Source: Isoetes taiwanensis
Lineage: Eukaryota > Streptophyta > Lycopodiopsida > Isoetales > Isoetaceae
DNA: 64,000 bases
Direction of reading: 5' to 3'
Assembly: GCA_021234155.1 (NCBI GenBank)
Contig: JAJEKV010000036.1
Coordinates: forward strand, 5,278,209 to 5,342,208
Notes under the pieces: model-generated
Databases searched by the model: none
Told to the model about the DNA's origin: nothing
The model's input: the letters and a program-made list of their open reading frames with translations, nothing else
Translations under genes and position numbers: made by a program
Shown here: one piece after another, positions 11,650 to 24,110 of the stretch
How the letters are laid out: every line of letters begins with the position of its first letter
How positions within the stretch are numbered: the stretch's first letter is position 1

Positions 11650-11985
11650 AAACCAATGCTTGGCCTAGTGGTAAGGATGGGGGGAAGGGGCTTTGGGGGG
11701 CAAGGTCCAGGGGTTGAATCCCCCACTTGATCAAGAAATTTTAGTGGGGGGATGAGGAGGGCCAAGATCGCGCCACGTGGCGCATCCTGCACCGTCGATG
11801 GGGCGTGGAATACAGATGGACGGACCGACAGACAGACTCAAGGACACTATTTCTGATGGAAGAGTTGTTTGGTGACATTGACATTGCATCCACGACGCTA
11901 CATGTCACAATGATAGGAGCATTGCTTGACAAATTTCTCTGGTCTCCGTAGATGCTAAAAAACTATTCTATTCTATTCTATTCTG
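11650..11985 (+). mobile_element. tRNA-derived SINE
   Basis: An RNA polymerase III A box (tggcctagtgg, 11661-11671) is followed about 40 bp later by a B-box-like element (ggttgaatcc, 11712-11721, lacking one C of the consensus). The tail near 11960-11985 is a simple ttcta repeat. The layout fits a plant Au-like SINE. Family membership was not tested. Confidence 0.6.
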
Positions 11986-12795
11986 TTATCCATTAGGAGG
12001 GGCATTAGCTACAATGAAGGTAGATCCTCGATGGTTGCATCAAAGCGTATTGAAAAGCTGGGGTAAATGCATGTTCGAACTAAACCAAGGATTCCAAATC
12101 ATTGCCTTCGACAGGGCCTAGGCTCAAAACTCGACTCATAACTATTAAGCAACAAAAGACATGCCTTTGCATTTTTAAGTAGCTTTACTTTACTTGCAAC
12201 TTCCATGTATTTCATGCTATTAAATTCTTAGCAACCTTCTTTAATTTATAATATCGAGTTCTTCCTTCATGTCCTGAACAAAATTGACATGCAAAACCAT
12301 TGACAGTTCCTAAGTCCTTTTGCCACCCCCTTCCTTTCCCTTTTTTTCCCAATTTGGATTCTTCATATATTGTTTCATATGTTTCTTAGGATTCGACGAT
12401 TCCACTATCTATTTCATGTGCTTCTCCATTCACATGACGCAATAAATGTAACTAGGCCTCAACAAATTCTACAATTGAAATCAAGCACTAACTACCTCAA
12501 ACAAATCCATTAGAACAAAGCATACATAAACAAAATACTCATAATGATCACCTACATAATTCCTTCGTCAAGACCATACAACCCAACATACATTCTCAGT
12601 AGAAATTTGAGACAACTAAAAGATCAAACTATAATCTGCAAACCATTTTAAGCATAGATATGCTAAATGCAAAGCCCCACCATGCAAACCCATCGAAATT
12701 TAGTGCACATATTATCAGTAGTCATTCAAAGCGTTACCGACATTGCCAGTCTTAAAAACAAATCCTTAATCTCAAACCCGCAATCGTGCAATTAA
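11986..12795. other. No gene seen
   Basis: AT-rich unique-looking sequence between the SINE and copy 2 of the 440-bp direct repeat. No frames of note and no repeats. Confidence 0.5.
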
Positions 12796-13235
12796 GTCGG
12801 TAATTCCCCTTATGATCACGCCATCCTTGTGGCCCCAATGACGCAATTCATCTAGTCGTGTTTCCATCTCCACTTAAAAGTTAGCCTTTCTTAGTATATA
12901 TGGTTATAATGAAATGCAAATTTATGGCAAAAACACAAAACCCAGATTACATAGAATGCAATGGTAGCATAACTTACTACTAACCTTACATAAAGACAGA
13001 TAAATTATAACACTCAATGAAGACAATGTATAGAACGTCACTTTCTTATAAAAAAAGCTATTAATTGACATTCTTCATTACGTCTATATAATTCTAACTT
13101 CTGTGTTAGAACAAACAACTGCATACATCAACAACATCAACAACCTCAACAAAATGATGTCTATCCAAGGGTCTATTGATTAACATCTTATGCTCACTAC
13201 CATGTAACATCATATGCCACTTTTTTATACCTATA
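12796..13235. repeat. 440-bp direct repeat, copy 2
   Basis: Matches 8625-9064. It carries only the first part (fewer than 30 codons) of the FAD-oxidase fragment, cut at the repeat boundary. Confidence 0.9.
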
Positions 13236-14256
13236 TAATTCCAACTTCAACTTAAGAAATCTAAGCTTCACGTCCAACAACCTTATATGCCCTTTTTCTA
13301 AGCAATATTCACATCACTTTCCTTCTCCAAAAGCAGATGTTACAGTCCTAGTTTGGTTGAACATCCATGTTCTACTATAGCTCTCACACGTACTCTATGT
13401 TTATTTAAGCTTATAAATTTAAGCTTATAAAATTGATTACGAACATTATATATGGCTTAACTAACTCCTCATGCACAACCTTTTACATATCATGTTCTAC
13501 TTCAACATGCTTAAAAATATAATTCGCAAGGGTATTGCTTCATTCCCTTTGACCATATGCTAGAGATTGTCTAAGTGATTACATCTTAAACTTAAGCTAC
13601 AGGAGTCCAACAAGACATCTAGGCAATAAATTATGACTCTAGCATTCTTACATCATATTCATACCATTCTTATACCATATCAATGAAATTCCATATTAAC
13701 ACTCTTAGTCTTACCCATCTACTGGTCCAAACTTAAAACATAGAAATTGCACTACACCCCCTGTATCAATGCTCATATATGGCTATCATTCCTAAAGGTC
13801 TCATATCTAGGACTTGGAACTGTAGTTCATGCTTTAAAACATAAAAACAACAAAATAATGCCTCTTGCTACAAGGTAAATAAAAGTCATAAGCATCATAT
13901 TAGAAACAGGCTTGGTCCATGAACAATTTATAAACAAAATAACATAAAACAAAACCCATCGTTCAAACCATTAATAGCCCCCCACACATCAAACGACCCA
14001 ACAAAAATCATGAAAATGAAACGACAACAACAAACATGAAAACACACTCACGGGCGATCGGAGGGCAACCCTCCGTGTTTACAAAAGAGTTATTTTTTAC
14101 AAAAGAGTCATTGGTAGTAAGTTAAAATAGACCGGTACCAAGTCTTTACAATTACATTTCTAGCATGAACTTGAAAAATTTCATGTCAAGATAATTATGG
14201 AAAAATTTTGGTTAAACAATGGCACTAGATCAATACTGGCAAATTGGTTATGATCC
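13236..14256. other. No gene seen
   Basis: AT-rich spacer without long frames or recognisable repeats. Confidence 0.5.
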
Positions 14257-14495
14257 CTATTCCATTCGATCAAGCATCATTGGATCTCTATTCAACTCTT
14301 ATCCAGCATTATTTGATCGCTATTCCATTCGATCAAGCATCATCGGACCAGAATCCATGTTTCAAACCTCCGTCTTCTTGCATCTTTCCAAAGATACAAG
14401 AAAAAATTAAATGCATCAATGTAAAATAAGAAGCAAATAAACCAAAGATACAAGAAAAAATTAAATGCATCAATGTAAAATAAGAAGCAAATAAA
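14257..14495. repeat. Two small tandem duplications
   Basis: The segment around ctattccattcgatcaagc occurs at about 14257 and 14320. A 54-bp unit starting ccaaagatacaagaaaaaa lies head to tail at 14388-14441 and 14442-14495. Both are just downstream of the 3' end of the minus-strand exostosin gene. Confidence 0.85.
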
Positions 14496-14684
14496 CGTTG
14501 AAGAACTTACCTTGATTTCCAAGTTACTCCCGATTTGAGATATCAACCGTGGTACATGGATATCTTTTGACATTGGCATTTGGCAGGCGCCATTTGTCAT
14601 TATAAAGTTTATAATGCAAGATCTGTTCAAATAGACAAACAAAATTTGCTTCCAAATGAAAACATAGACATGTAAAGATAAGGC

Positions 14685-17600
14685 TTACAATACCTGTATG
14701 AGCGTAGCGAAGACATCATCTGCTGTCAATGATTCGTACTGTTCTGCCCAATCTGCTTTGTGTTTCCAGTATCGTTCTTGTCGCTGTGCCTCTAACATAA
14801 TGGCATCACGATACACAAATCTTTGCCATAGTCCATGAATAACTTTTAATTTTGCATCCACTTGTGCCTCAGTAATATTCTGCATAATGTGTGAGAGATG
14901 GGAGCTTTAACATACAGCTATAAAATCACTACCTTATGGCAACTAAAATCTTAAATAAACCCTTTAGAATCTTCAAGTACATACCCGCAAGATGGAAACC
15001 ATACTTGTCAGGTTATCCTCTAGAACACGCACTGTAAAACTATCATAATCAAGGAAGTTCTCATAAGGTAAATGTATTCCATCCTGCATCATACAGTTCA
15101 GCCAGTTGCAAACACAAAGTTAGAGATTGTACTAGGTATCAAATTGAAATGGTCTGCAGGGTTCCACATGATGTAAAGAACTTCCTATTCGCGAATAATG
15201 CTTAGCATGTTCATTGTTACGAGGGTTACAATATTATATGCCGCAACAAGATATGAACAGTTGTCATGTAGACCAAACTTTTGAATCATCCGCTTGCCTG
15301 TATTATAACTGGAATGCACCCATGGAGTATACTATCTTCCATACGTCCACTCCATCCATCACCAGGTAAGACACCACAGAACCGAGATTTTGAAAGTTCA
15401 ACAGCATATGTAGCAGTTCTTATGTTAGTCACAATCACATCTGGTGATGCCTGCCTTCCAATCTTTCCTTCCTTATTCGGGGATGAACCGAATTCATGAG
15501 CCAATTTCTGGCGGAGCCCGATACTATAACTAAGCACATAGAAACCTACAAATATAAGATGATTACTAAAACAACATATTTGCCAACTTAAGAAGCTTGA
15601 GTTACCTAGGTTCAGGGCGTCCACCATAAGCACTACCAAGATTTCCATTAAAATAAAATAGAATGGTCCTGTTCTCACGTGGTCTGCACATAAATCACAC
15701 TTTCTGATAAGCATGTTAACACTAAAAAGTAACAAGTTTTGTGTAACTTTGTCTATTGTCAGGGTTATATCACCATACTGAACTACTCAACATTGCTTTT
15801 CTTGCAGAGCAACTGGTAAGTCTTTGAAACTGCAAGATGCAGACAGACCATGGCATTAAATAGCTTTACTGGTAACGCTAAAGCTGCTTTGGCAAAGTTA
15901 ATGCCTTAAGCGACATAGGAAGTTGTTATCCTTAATGTGAAGCTTTAAGGCTGAAGCCAACTGGTTCAGCAAATTTTTTAAACTAGGACGTTATTTAAAT
16001 TCAATATATATATTTATCTGATGCACTCCTTCGGGTCTTAGTCATATTTGTATTGAGGTCTGGCAGCTGCTATTAGTCTTATCTCATCATCAATAAGAAA
16101 CATGAATGCAAATATAATGATCAAGTTTCTGGTGGGGCAGATTACAAGGACAGCAGTATTCAAGCCAATGTAGTATATGCTACCTTATAAAGTTAATCTT
16201 AAGTACCTTGCCCAGAGTTTATCAGATATAGTCTTTTGATTTGGTGCTTTCCAAGCTGGTAAAACAATATCTTTAGCAAAATCATAACAGGGGTGGGAAC
16301 CCCTCCATTCCTTGGGTATAAGGTCCCAGCTGTCAGCAGGATAAGCAGTAGTAGAAGATTTGTGCTGAACGTTCGTGTTGCCCCAATGAACAAGCATTGT
16401 ACTGTTCCATATCTCCTTGGGGGCAGCGCATGCCCCTTCATCCCAGCCAAAGAACTGCATCAGAAAACAAACATCTAAACAATCACCATATTTAGCACCC
16501 GTTTTCATCTACTAATTTGGAGTTTTACTCAATTAGAAGCTAAAGGGTAAAAGATATGCTTAGACATTTACGGCATTAAACAGTAAAGAATGCCTAAACC
16601 AATCAAGAAAAAGAGTTAGAAAGGCCATCAAGTTGGCTGCCAAGATGTTGCTTAAATTCACAAGGGCAAAAGCCTAACCCACAGATGGTCATGCCCTCCA
16701 GATTGGTTCCAGAAAGGATAGTGCATGCGTATATACTTATATGCCTGCTTGTACATATTTCCTGAGAAATAACTTCTGAATCGCATATCCATCTGTATAG
16801 CAGAAACAAAACTAAAATTCATGTAATAGTCTTCAAAAACTAAATAAACAGTGCACGTTACCTGCATGGAGAAATGAGGTGCATCATCCGCGCGGGCTAT
16901 AGCACATGCACCTAAAACTGGCACATAGAAGAAATCTGCTTCATTACCGTTTGTTGTACGATAAGGGCTTGATAAGAGACCCTCATATAATGCTATCTGC
17001 CATAAATGAACAATGTGGTTTTGCCAAATTGGAAGTAGATTGAGCACAGTAGGCAAATAGCAGAACCTTACAACCTTGAAATGAATGCCAGAAAATGTTT
17101 GACTTCTTTATAAAGAGGAATTGAAACCATGCTGAGACATTAGCACTAACCATTACAGACTTGTTCAATGAATCAACTTTTGCTGGCTTTCCTAAAGATT
17201 TGGTCCATGAGATGCTATCAGTACTACAAATCTTGATTAGGCATCTCATGGCAAATTCTATGGAACTGCATTAGAAGGGTGATCAACGATATTGCTTAGA
17301 AGGATGCACTTGCTAAAGGACATGCTGATAATATGAGAAATGTTTCCAATTATCCATTATGTATTCACCATGTAGGTAATTATTGAAGAGGCAAAAGCCA
17401 AAAAGAATAAGGTGTATTGCTGTTTTCTTCACTTCCAAAACCTTTTGACAGAATCCTTTGCAAAAGGCCATTTCAAAGGCTCAGAATGTTGCCTTCCATG
17501 AGCTGGTCTGCCCTGCATTGACTCTACGAGAATGTCATGTTCAAATTGATGGACAATAGTCAGAAGAAGTGCATAATACCATTTGCGTTTAGCAGGGTTT

Positions 17601-20600
17601 CCCTCTTTCTTTCCTACTCTATTTGGCCCTTACATTGTGAAATCTGACAAATTTGGGGTGTTATTTTATGGCGTATGAAAAGTCTCCCTTAATACCATGA
17701 GATTTCCTTTTCTTTGGGGAACCGTGTAAGGATTTGTTGAAGCAACTAGGATAGCAAATCATAGGAAAGTTACATTGGAATTTGAACAGATGTCTTTGGT
17801 AGATAGCAAGCATCGACGCAAAATCCTATCACACAATTGGGTTACCTTGAACATGTTTCAACTCATAGACATTATGTGTCTCCTTTAGATGTTAACAAAA
17901 CTTTCTTTTCTTGTTATATTTCTGGCACAGTGAAGGTAGCTTGCATAATGAGATTGCAATGCTTATAATATGCTTTTCAAATTTGCAAATATACAGTATT
18001 AACACTTACCTCTGCACCATAAAGCTGACCACTCCATATTGTTGCATTATTTGCATCATATCCGCGATTGACACAACTAGCTCTATAATGCCGACCCTAC
18101 AATATAGATTTTATTTTAGCCCTGATTCAACTCATTACAAAATCAAGAATGACAAATGACAAAGATGATGACCTCTAATAAATGATTATTGTACTCCAGT
18201 GGCAACTCATAGATATAGATCAATGGCCTCCTCTTCGATGTGACCAAGTGAGACGACTCTGCTCCATGCTCTATAGACATGTTAGCAAACATATCTTGAT
18301 GTAGCTTATCCATCAAACTTGTTCTTGAGGGAATGCTGCAGTCAATTCCAAACCATCCCTCATGGCACTGCAAGCAGTTCCAACATGCAAAAACCAATCA
18401 GTATAAATTAGGCATGCAAAGAAAACAATATGGATTGCTTAGTTAAAAAAAAAACTATATTACCACAAATTAAAAAAACTCTTGAATCAAGATGGGCCTA
18501 TGAGAAGCAAGAATCGTCAAACAAAAGTGAGATACAGAAGAGAGGGTTAGATTTCTCGCCAAGGCTAATGATCCTTATATCCCGTTCCTGCACTCCACAT
18601 TAAATGTTCCTACTCTCCACATCGAATAGTGAGTTTTCCCATTCTAGTATGACACATTTTTCATGTAACCATTGACCTTAGACTATTCTGACCATGTGAT
18701 GCTTACAAAAATATTTTACTTCTTTCTCCTAGCTGTCCATGGATAAAAGTTGTATTATTGGATAGACCAACCCGTCTTCTAACAAATCTTTCTCGAGAAC
18801 TCACAATCCCAACTGTCAACTGGTCTTGAGTGGCATGGTTGGCTAACTACCCTTCCAAAACCTCTCCCAACTGAATAAGCAACTAAATCTGTTTGGGAAC
18901 CTGCATAAGCTTATGTCAGGCCTCATAACTCTCGAGTACCAAACTCCGGCATAAATTAACATGCTGATGGCTGATGTCTATAGTTAATCTGGGATGAAAA
19001 CCATTATAACTCTCATCCCAGCAACAGAATGCCCATATTCCTTAGTTTTCTGTTCTATATCACTCATCAAAGGGCCATTGAGAAATAAACAAAGGGAAAG
19101 TAAAGGTCCAGCAGGCTGAACGGAAAATCTATAGCTTCCCCAATGCTGGTCTTCCAACACTTAAAGCCAATATATAAGAGAACAATCCCATTCCTCCATG
19201 CACCATCAATTGAGCCAGGTTTCCACGGCTCTCCATTCACCATATTGGTAGTCTTTCCCTCTGCAATTGTTATTCCCTCTACAATTTGTAAGGGAGACCG
19301 ACTTAAATTATAAGAGCACAACATAGAGCCCATTTAGTAAGACCAATGTCTATTGGAACTTGTCCATTATTAAAAAAAAGTACCTGACAAAATCCTTTAG
19401 TACATTCTCCTTTGCCTGAACATTGGTTTATGCATGTGCATTCAACAGGCGTTTCACATAGGCTTCCCCAAGTACAATCATATTGGCAATGGCATTGCGG
19501 CTTTATCTTAACCTTCCCCCCATAAAAGTCTGACGGGTCTACATTGCACCACCCAGTTTTCTCACTTTGATTGGCATATATTACAGAAAAGTGGTCTTTT
19601 GACAAGTCAACACTTCCACTGCATACAAAATTTCAGCACATTGCAGGCATTAATAGAAAGTTCATCTCAAATGACGGCATGATGAAATGAAATGATAACT
19701 TAAGAAAAATAAATGATAATGTAGTCTGGTATGATATGTTTATGATAATGCCTCACTCATAATGGCCAAAATAACAAGTATTAGAGAAATCTTTCTACCT
19801 GGTGATAGCCAATTTTGCAGCCTATAGAATCCTCAATGATAATGTAGTCTGATATGATATGTTTATTTATGAGAACCGTCTCACTTATAAAAACTAACAA
19901 ATATTAGAGAAATCTTTCTACATGGTGATAGCCAATTTTACAGCCTATAGAATTCTCATTCATCAGTATAAGAGCAGGTTTCTTTCCATCATTTTATCAC
20001 CATTAAATACATCAGATTGATTGCATTTTACAAACAACTAGAATAATGCAACCACCATACTGAGTACATCAGCAATCAAATGCATTTATTTATCTAAGCA
20101 AGAGAAAAGCAAAACCTGACACGTATTGTTTCAAAGTTCCAGATTTGACTTACTTCTCATAAATTAGAAATCCACAATCATTTGCAACAGGGCGGTCTGG
20201 GTACTTTGAGCCATCTCCGCAAAAGCACATAGCTCTTCTTTTATCACAATACGCTGGACACATAGAGACTACCCATGGATAAGGTGCCGCTTCTGACGCT
20301 GGCTTGTTGCATTCAAAATTTTTAACTTCCTCGCAACTGACACCTACATTGATAAGATTAGGTCAGATTGGAGCTGGTAGTTTTTTAACGGCAGTAATCA
20401 TAAGAACATTTACAATGCTTATTCTCTATGAAAACGATGCACAGATTTTTAAAGCTTATATATGTTCTAGTCAAGATCGAAAATCTCCACTTCATCCAGT
20501 TGCCAGGTACCAGCAGTTTTTTGGCAAAGTAAAAACCAGCAGGCGTACTTGCAGCATATGCAAAAACACCGTCTTATGGAGAAAATATATTAGAAACAAC

Positions 20601-22099
20601 CACTAAAGCTTAGTTTTTGAGCCCATTGCGGTGGTTTAGGATCAAAAACAACCACTAAAGCTAGTTTTTGAGCCCACCGCGGTGGTGGCTTAGGTGTAAG
20701 GCCTTGGTTTGGGGTGACATCCACCAGGCAAAACCCACTGGCTACCATCCGGTGGGAGATGTTGGCAGGTGCAAGTCCCACCAACCTTACCTCCAAAATA
20801 AAAATTAATATTTGGCTTTAAAGATCATATTCTTCATTGACTTCCAAAGCTTTAGAGGGAACAAGCCCCACCAACCTTCAAGAAAAAAGTTACTATTTGT
20901 GGTTGAAATCGGAGCACCCAGAAAGATCAAAATCTTTGCTAACTTCCAAGGCGTAGGAGGGAACTGATCACGTGGAGGAGTATGGTTCTAGCTGTAAAAG
21001 GCTCCTCAAAAACCAGTGACTTATGTCTCCTTTAGCAATGGAAAGAAAGTGACAGACACTTTACCTATGAAATTGACAGTTCATTATTTAATATTGCTAT
21101 ACACGCTTCTAAGAAATGAGAGGTTCTGACATGGAGCTTCATGAGTTTGACTTCTCAAGCTCCTTGGCTAATTACCTGAGCACAGGTAGCAAGGAAAAAG
21201 CACAGAAGATGCACAGTTTTTCTCTATAAGTTGCAGGTTGATGGAGGTCAAATAAGGTTCTATGAGATCATGCTAGATGACAGTACTGAATACTCGGGCA
21301 TTAATCAACAAAAACACCAACGAATCAGAATAAGAATTTCCAATACAGGAGCCATTATTTCCGAGGGCATCACATTAAAATCCCATGGAAATTATGAACC
21401 ATGCTGTATGTCTATCCAGGGCACGAGGGAGAAATTTGTAACATTCATGTTTCACACCTTACCTAACTTTGGTGGACTTATGGTTGTTCATGAATGCCTT
21501 AGAGAAAGGGTATTATATTGATCAAGTAAGATGGACCAATCTGTTTGAGATAGGATTAGTTCAACTCCGTGTACCCAAAAAATTTGACATGGGTATAGTA
21601 ACTTCCAAACAAAAGTTGCAAACTTGGAAGAAGGTTATGATACTGACCAGCGTACCCATGGCGACAACTGCATCTTCCAAACTCGTGATTGCAAACTCCA
21701 CGATCATTGCAGTTATTAGTACAATTCTTCCCATGGATTGTCTGTTCAAAAGAAATATTAAATGACAAAAAATTCAGTTGATAATACCAAATATTTCCTT
21801 ACCTCAACAACAGGAACTGGAGAATTAATTGCGTCACAAGTAGATAGCCAAGAACCAATGTGTGATTTCCACGGTGCACCCCTGTACATAAACATCCTCG
21901 ATTTCGCATGTTCATCTTTTCCTCTAGTGATTCCAGCAGTACTCATGAAAAAGGAAATTTCTTGCAACGCTTTCGCATGATCAAATGTCTTCAGCAATGA
22001 CAGATCCGATAACGCCCACAAGTCCGGCATAAACAGACGGTGCAGAAAATATATAATTCCTGCCAAGAGAGATCCAAGGACGATACATTTCCGAGACAT
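14685..22099 (-). CDS. Exostosin-family glycosyltransferase with EGF-like modules (ExAD-like)
   Basis: A complete 13-exon gene of about 732 residues. Exons (5' to 3'): 22099-21803, 21741-21648, 20343-20154, 19618-19384, 18367-18173, 18096-18010, 16996-16862, 16792-16679, 16454-16207, 15683-15606, 15529-15298, 15083-14985, 14879-14685. All phases agree. Introns are GT-AG except intron 11, which is GC-AG. The start is the first ATG after an in-frame TAG. A hydrophobic signal anchor follows ([20 protein letters not shown]), predicting a type II Golgi protein. Cysteine-rich EGF-like modules are encoded in exons 2 and 4-5 ([32 protein letters not shown]). The exostosin domain runs from [11 protein letters not shown] to the end and includes [27 protein letters not shown] and [18 protein letters not shown]. 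It resembles the Arabidopsis EXTENSIN ARABINOSE DEFICIENT transferase (At3g57630 type), which adds an arabinose to extensin. Orthology is inferred. Confidence 0.92.
15084..15297 (-). other. GC-AG intron (intron 11 of the exostosin gene)
   Basis: The donor reads CAG then GCAAGC, the usual strong context of GC introns. The acceptor is gtatgatgcag before GATGGAATACA. Joining the exons gives [15 protein letters not shown], which keeps the conserved block, so the non-canonical donor is supported by the protein as well as the frame. Confidence 0.85.
19716..19957. repeat. Tandem duplication of about 121 bp inside intron 3
   Basis: Two diverged copies beginning gataatgtagtctg at 19716 and 19837, both ending in the cctatagaatyctcat segment. 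Intronic. Confidence 0.8.
20600..20815 (+). mobile_element. Possible SINE or repeat insertion in intron 2
   Basis: The segment tttttgagcccaycgcggtgg occurs twice (about 20609 and 20667). It is followed by an A-box-like tggcttaggtg (20686-20696) and a weaker B-box-like ggtgcaagtcc (20768-20778). The box spacing is longer than usual, so the SINE call is tentative. The sequence is GC-rich against an AT-rich intron. Confidence 0.3.
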
Positions 22100-22378
22100 T
22101 TCCTGTCTTGGGCGCAACTAAAGACCAAGCAATGACAAGAAATTTTTCTTGAGATACAAAATGGGACTCGGTAGAGATCGACATCGCTGCCTGCCAAGCT
22201 CCAAAGTAAAACCCATCCATGAAGCTATTGACTTCGCCAGCCCAAGTAGCTCGGAAAGGGACGCTCTATGCCATCTTTTTCTACAGGGTATTCAATGGTG
22301 CTGCAATTCCATTCCAAAAAGATGACGTTATATATTTTTAGCGAGTCTTGTATAACGTTATCAATACAAGAAACTTAT

Positions 22379-22400
22379 CGCGGCGGCCAAGGCCGCCGCG
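22379..22400. promoter_or_regulatory. GC-rich inverted repeat upstream of the exostosin gene
   Basis: Arms CGCGGCGGCC and GGCCGCCGCG are separated by AA, about 280 bp upstream of the start codon. This is the region expected to hold the 5' UTR or promoter. Function is unknown. Confidence 0.4.
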
Positions 22401-23261
22401 AACGTTTCTCTTCCCGAACTCGTCTATACATGCTAGAACATGCAAAAGTTAGAACAATGTTGTGATTTACCTCCTAGATGTTTTCTCAAATTGCACTCTG
22501 ATGGGATATTATATGTACATGCACCCACATCCCATAATCGAATCATGAAGCTTATCACATTGTCCAAGCATCCAAAATGGTATTATGCCAAATGTTCCAA
22601 GCATTGTAAAAAAACTAATAGTAAGTTTGAAATATTTTGTAATGATAAGAACTATGAATTAGAAACTATTGTGTAATATAATATGTAGAAGTGCAACAAA
22701 TAATGTTTTTTCACAATGCATATAAGAACAGTAAATTAGAAACTTTAGAACATAGGTGTTGCTTTTCTCAAATTTTGGCATTTGGTCATAACCCTATGCT
22801 TAAGCAAGGCGATGGAGTTGCAATTGTGGAAGCAAGGCCATGAAGGTGCAACTATGAAAATGGGGTAAGCTTTTGAAAATGTTAGTCTATATGTGTTGTT
22901 CACCTAAGCCCCATAGTTAAAAGTTGCATAAAAGTTGCACAGCAGACCTGGAGGTATGCCTTGTACCTTCATGAAGTTTAATCATCGTATTGTCAAGCTT
23001 TGAATGTTTAATTTTTATGTTTGTGGGTACCCTTGCTTCAGCAAGCAAAAACACAAAGGAAGAAAAAGGAAGCGGCACAATGGCTCTTCCATAGAACTGA
23101 AGTTTAATTCATCTTCTCTTCATTTCATATTTTGGATCCCGTTATTGTTAGAAATGCCTCTCGGACCTTCCACTTTTGTAGATTGCATGGACACAAGCAA
23201 CACACAAAAAATTTGTTCCAACAAGAGGACAAATATTAGGCTCAGTTTTCTTTCTAAAATT
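22401..23261. other. No gene seen
   Basis: AT-rich spacer upstream of the exostosin gene. Short frames only. Confidence 0.5.
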
Positions 23262-23930
23262 ACTCAACATGTTTTGATGCAGAAGGCAGTTTACCTTATC
23301 TGTGATGCCCAAAATACTTTCCTTTTGGCATAAGGAGATCAAATTTATGGCCACTTGTTACTCTGCACTCTCTTGACATTTTTCTAGAGTTCGATGTTCA
23401 ACTGGTTGCAACGCAGAAATTGTGTTCAAAATCCATAAAGGCCCCAAATGTGTCGTGCACCCATTCCAGACCATTATGCAGCCTCGTCCTTAAGAAATTC
23501 AAAGGTTCGATACTCCAGGCCGTATGGAACAGATCTTTGACATATTTCCCATTCTTATCAAAGTGAACACTGATTGGTTCTTGCCTTGTTAAGAAATTAC
23601 TCAACATGTTTTGATGCGTATGAGGCGGTTTACCTTATCTGTGATGCCCAAAATACTTTCCTTTTGGCATAAGGAGATCAAATTTATGGCCACTTGTTAC
23701 TCTGCACTCTCTTGACATTTTTCTCGAGTTCGATGTTCAACTGGTTGCAGCCAGAAAATTGTGTTCAAAATCCATAAAGGCCCCAAATGTGTCGTGCACC
23801 TATTCCGCACCATTATGCGGCCTCGTCCTTAAGCAATTCAAAGGTTCGATACTCCAGGTAGTATGGAAATGATCTTTGACATATTTCCCATTCTTATCAA
23901 AGTGAACACCGATTGGTTCTTGCCTTGTTA
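23262..23930. repeat. Tandem duplication of about 330 bp
   Basis: The block from ttactcaacatgttttgatg to ggttcttgccttgttaag is present at about 23266-23590 and again at 23594-23930, with scattered differences. It duplicates the end of the kinase fragment. Confidence 0.9.
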
Positions 23931-24105
23931 AGAGCTCCAAGAGCACAACGTCGTAGGCATAAACATCGGCTTTAGTTGTCCACAACCCCCTTGACAAATA
24001 CTCGGAGCCATGTATCCGGGGAGTACCTATAATCCAATTCTTTGTTAGACCGCACCAATTTTCTATCTTTGCTCGCATTCTTTGCTTAAATCGATATTTC
24101 TCCAC
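23398..24105 (-). pseudogene. Receptor-like protein kinase fragment (kinase subdomains VIII-IX)
   Basis: The minus frame from 24105 contains GTPRIHGSEYLSRGLWTTK followed by ADVYAYDVVLLELLTRQEP. This is the activation-loop end, APE-equivalent and subdomain IX of plant receptor-like kinases (canonical GTxGYxAPEYL...TxKxDVYSxGVxLLELL). The usual APE is SE here, and the glycine after DVY-x-Y is Asp. Upstream lobes are missing, and the downstream part is duplicated at 23607-23398. It is a decayed fragment. Confidence 0.7.
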
Positions 24106-24110
24106 TATCC

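Noticed and set aside
20304-20606. 100-codon plus-strand frame opposite exon 3 of the exostosin gene
   Set aside because: Antisense shadow of a verified exon and intron, with no independent support.
22099-22220. Longer exostosin N-terminus or an extra upstream exon
   Set aside because: An in-frame TAG lies just upstream, and the frame reaching 22220 is a different frame without similarity; the ATG at 22099 is followed by a good signal anchor.
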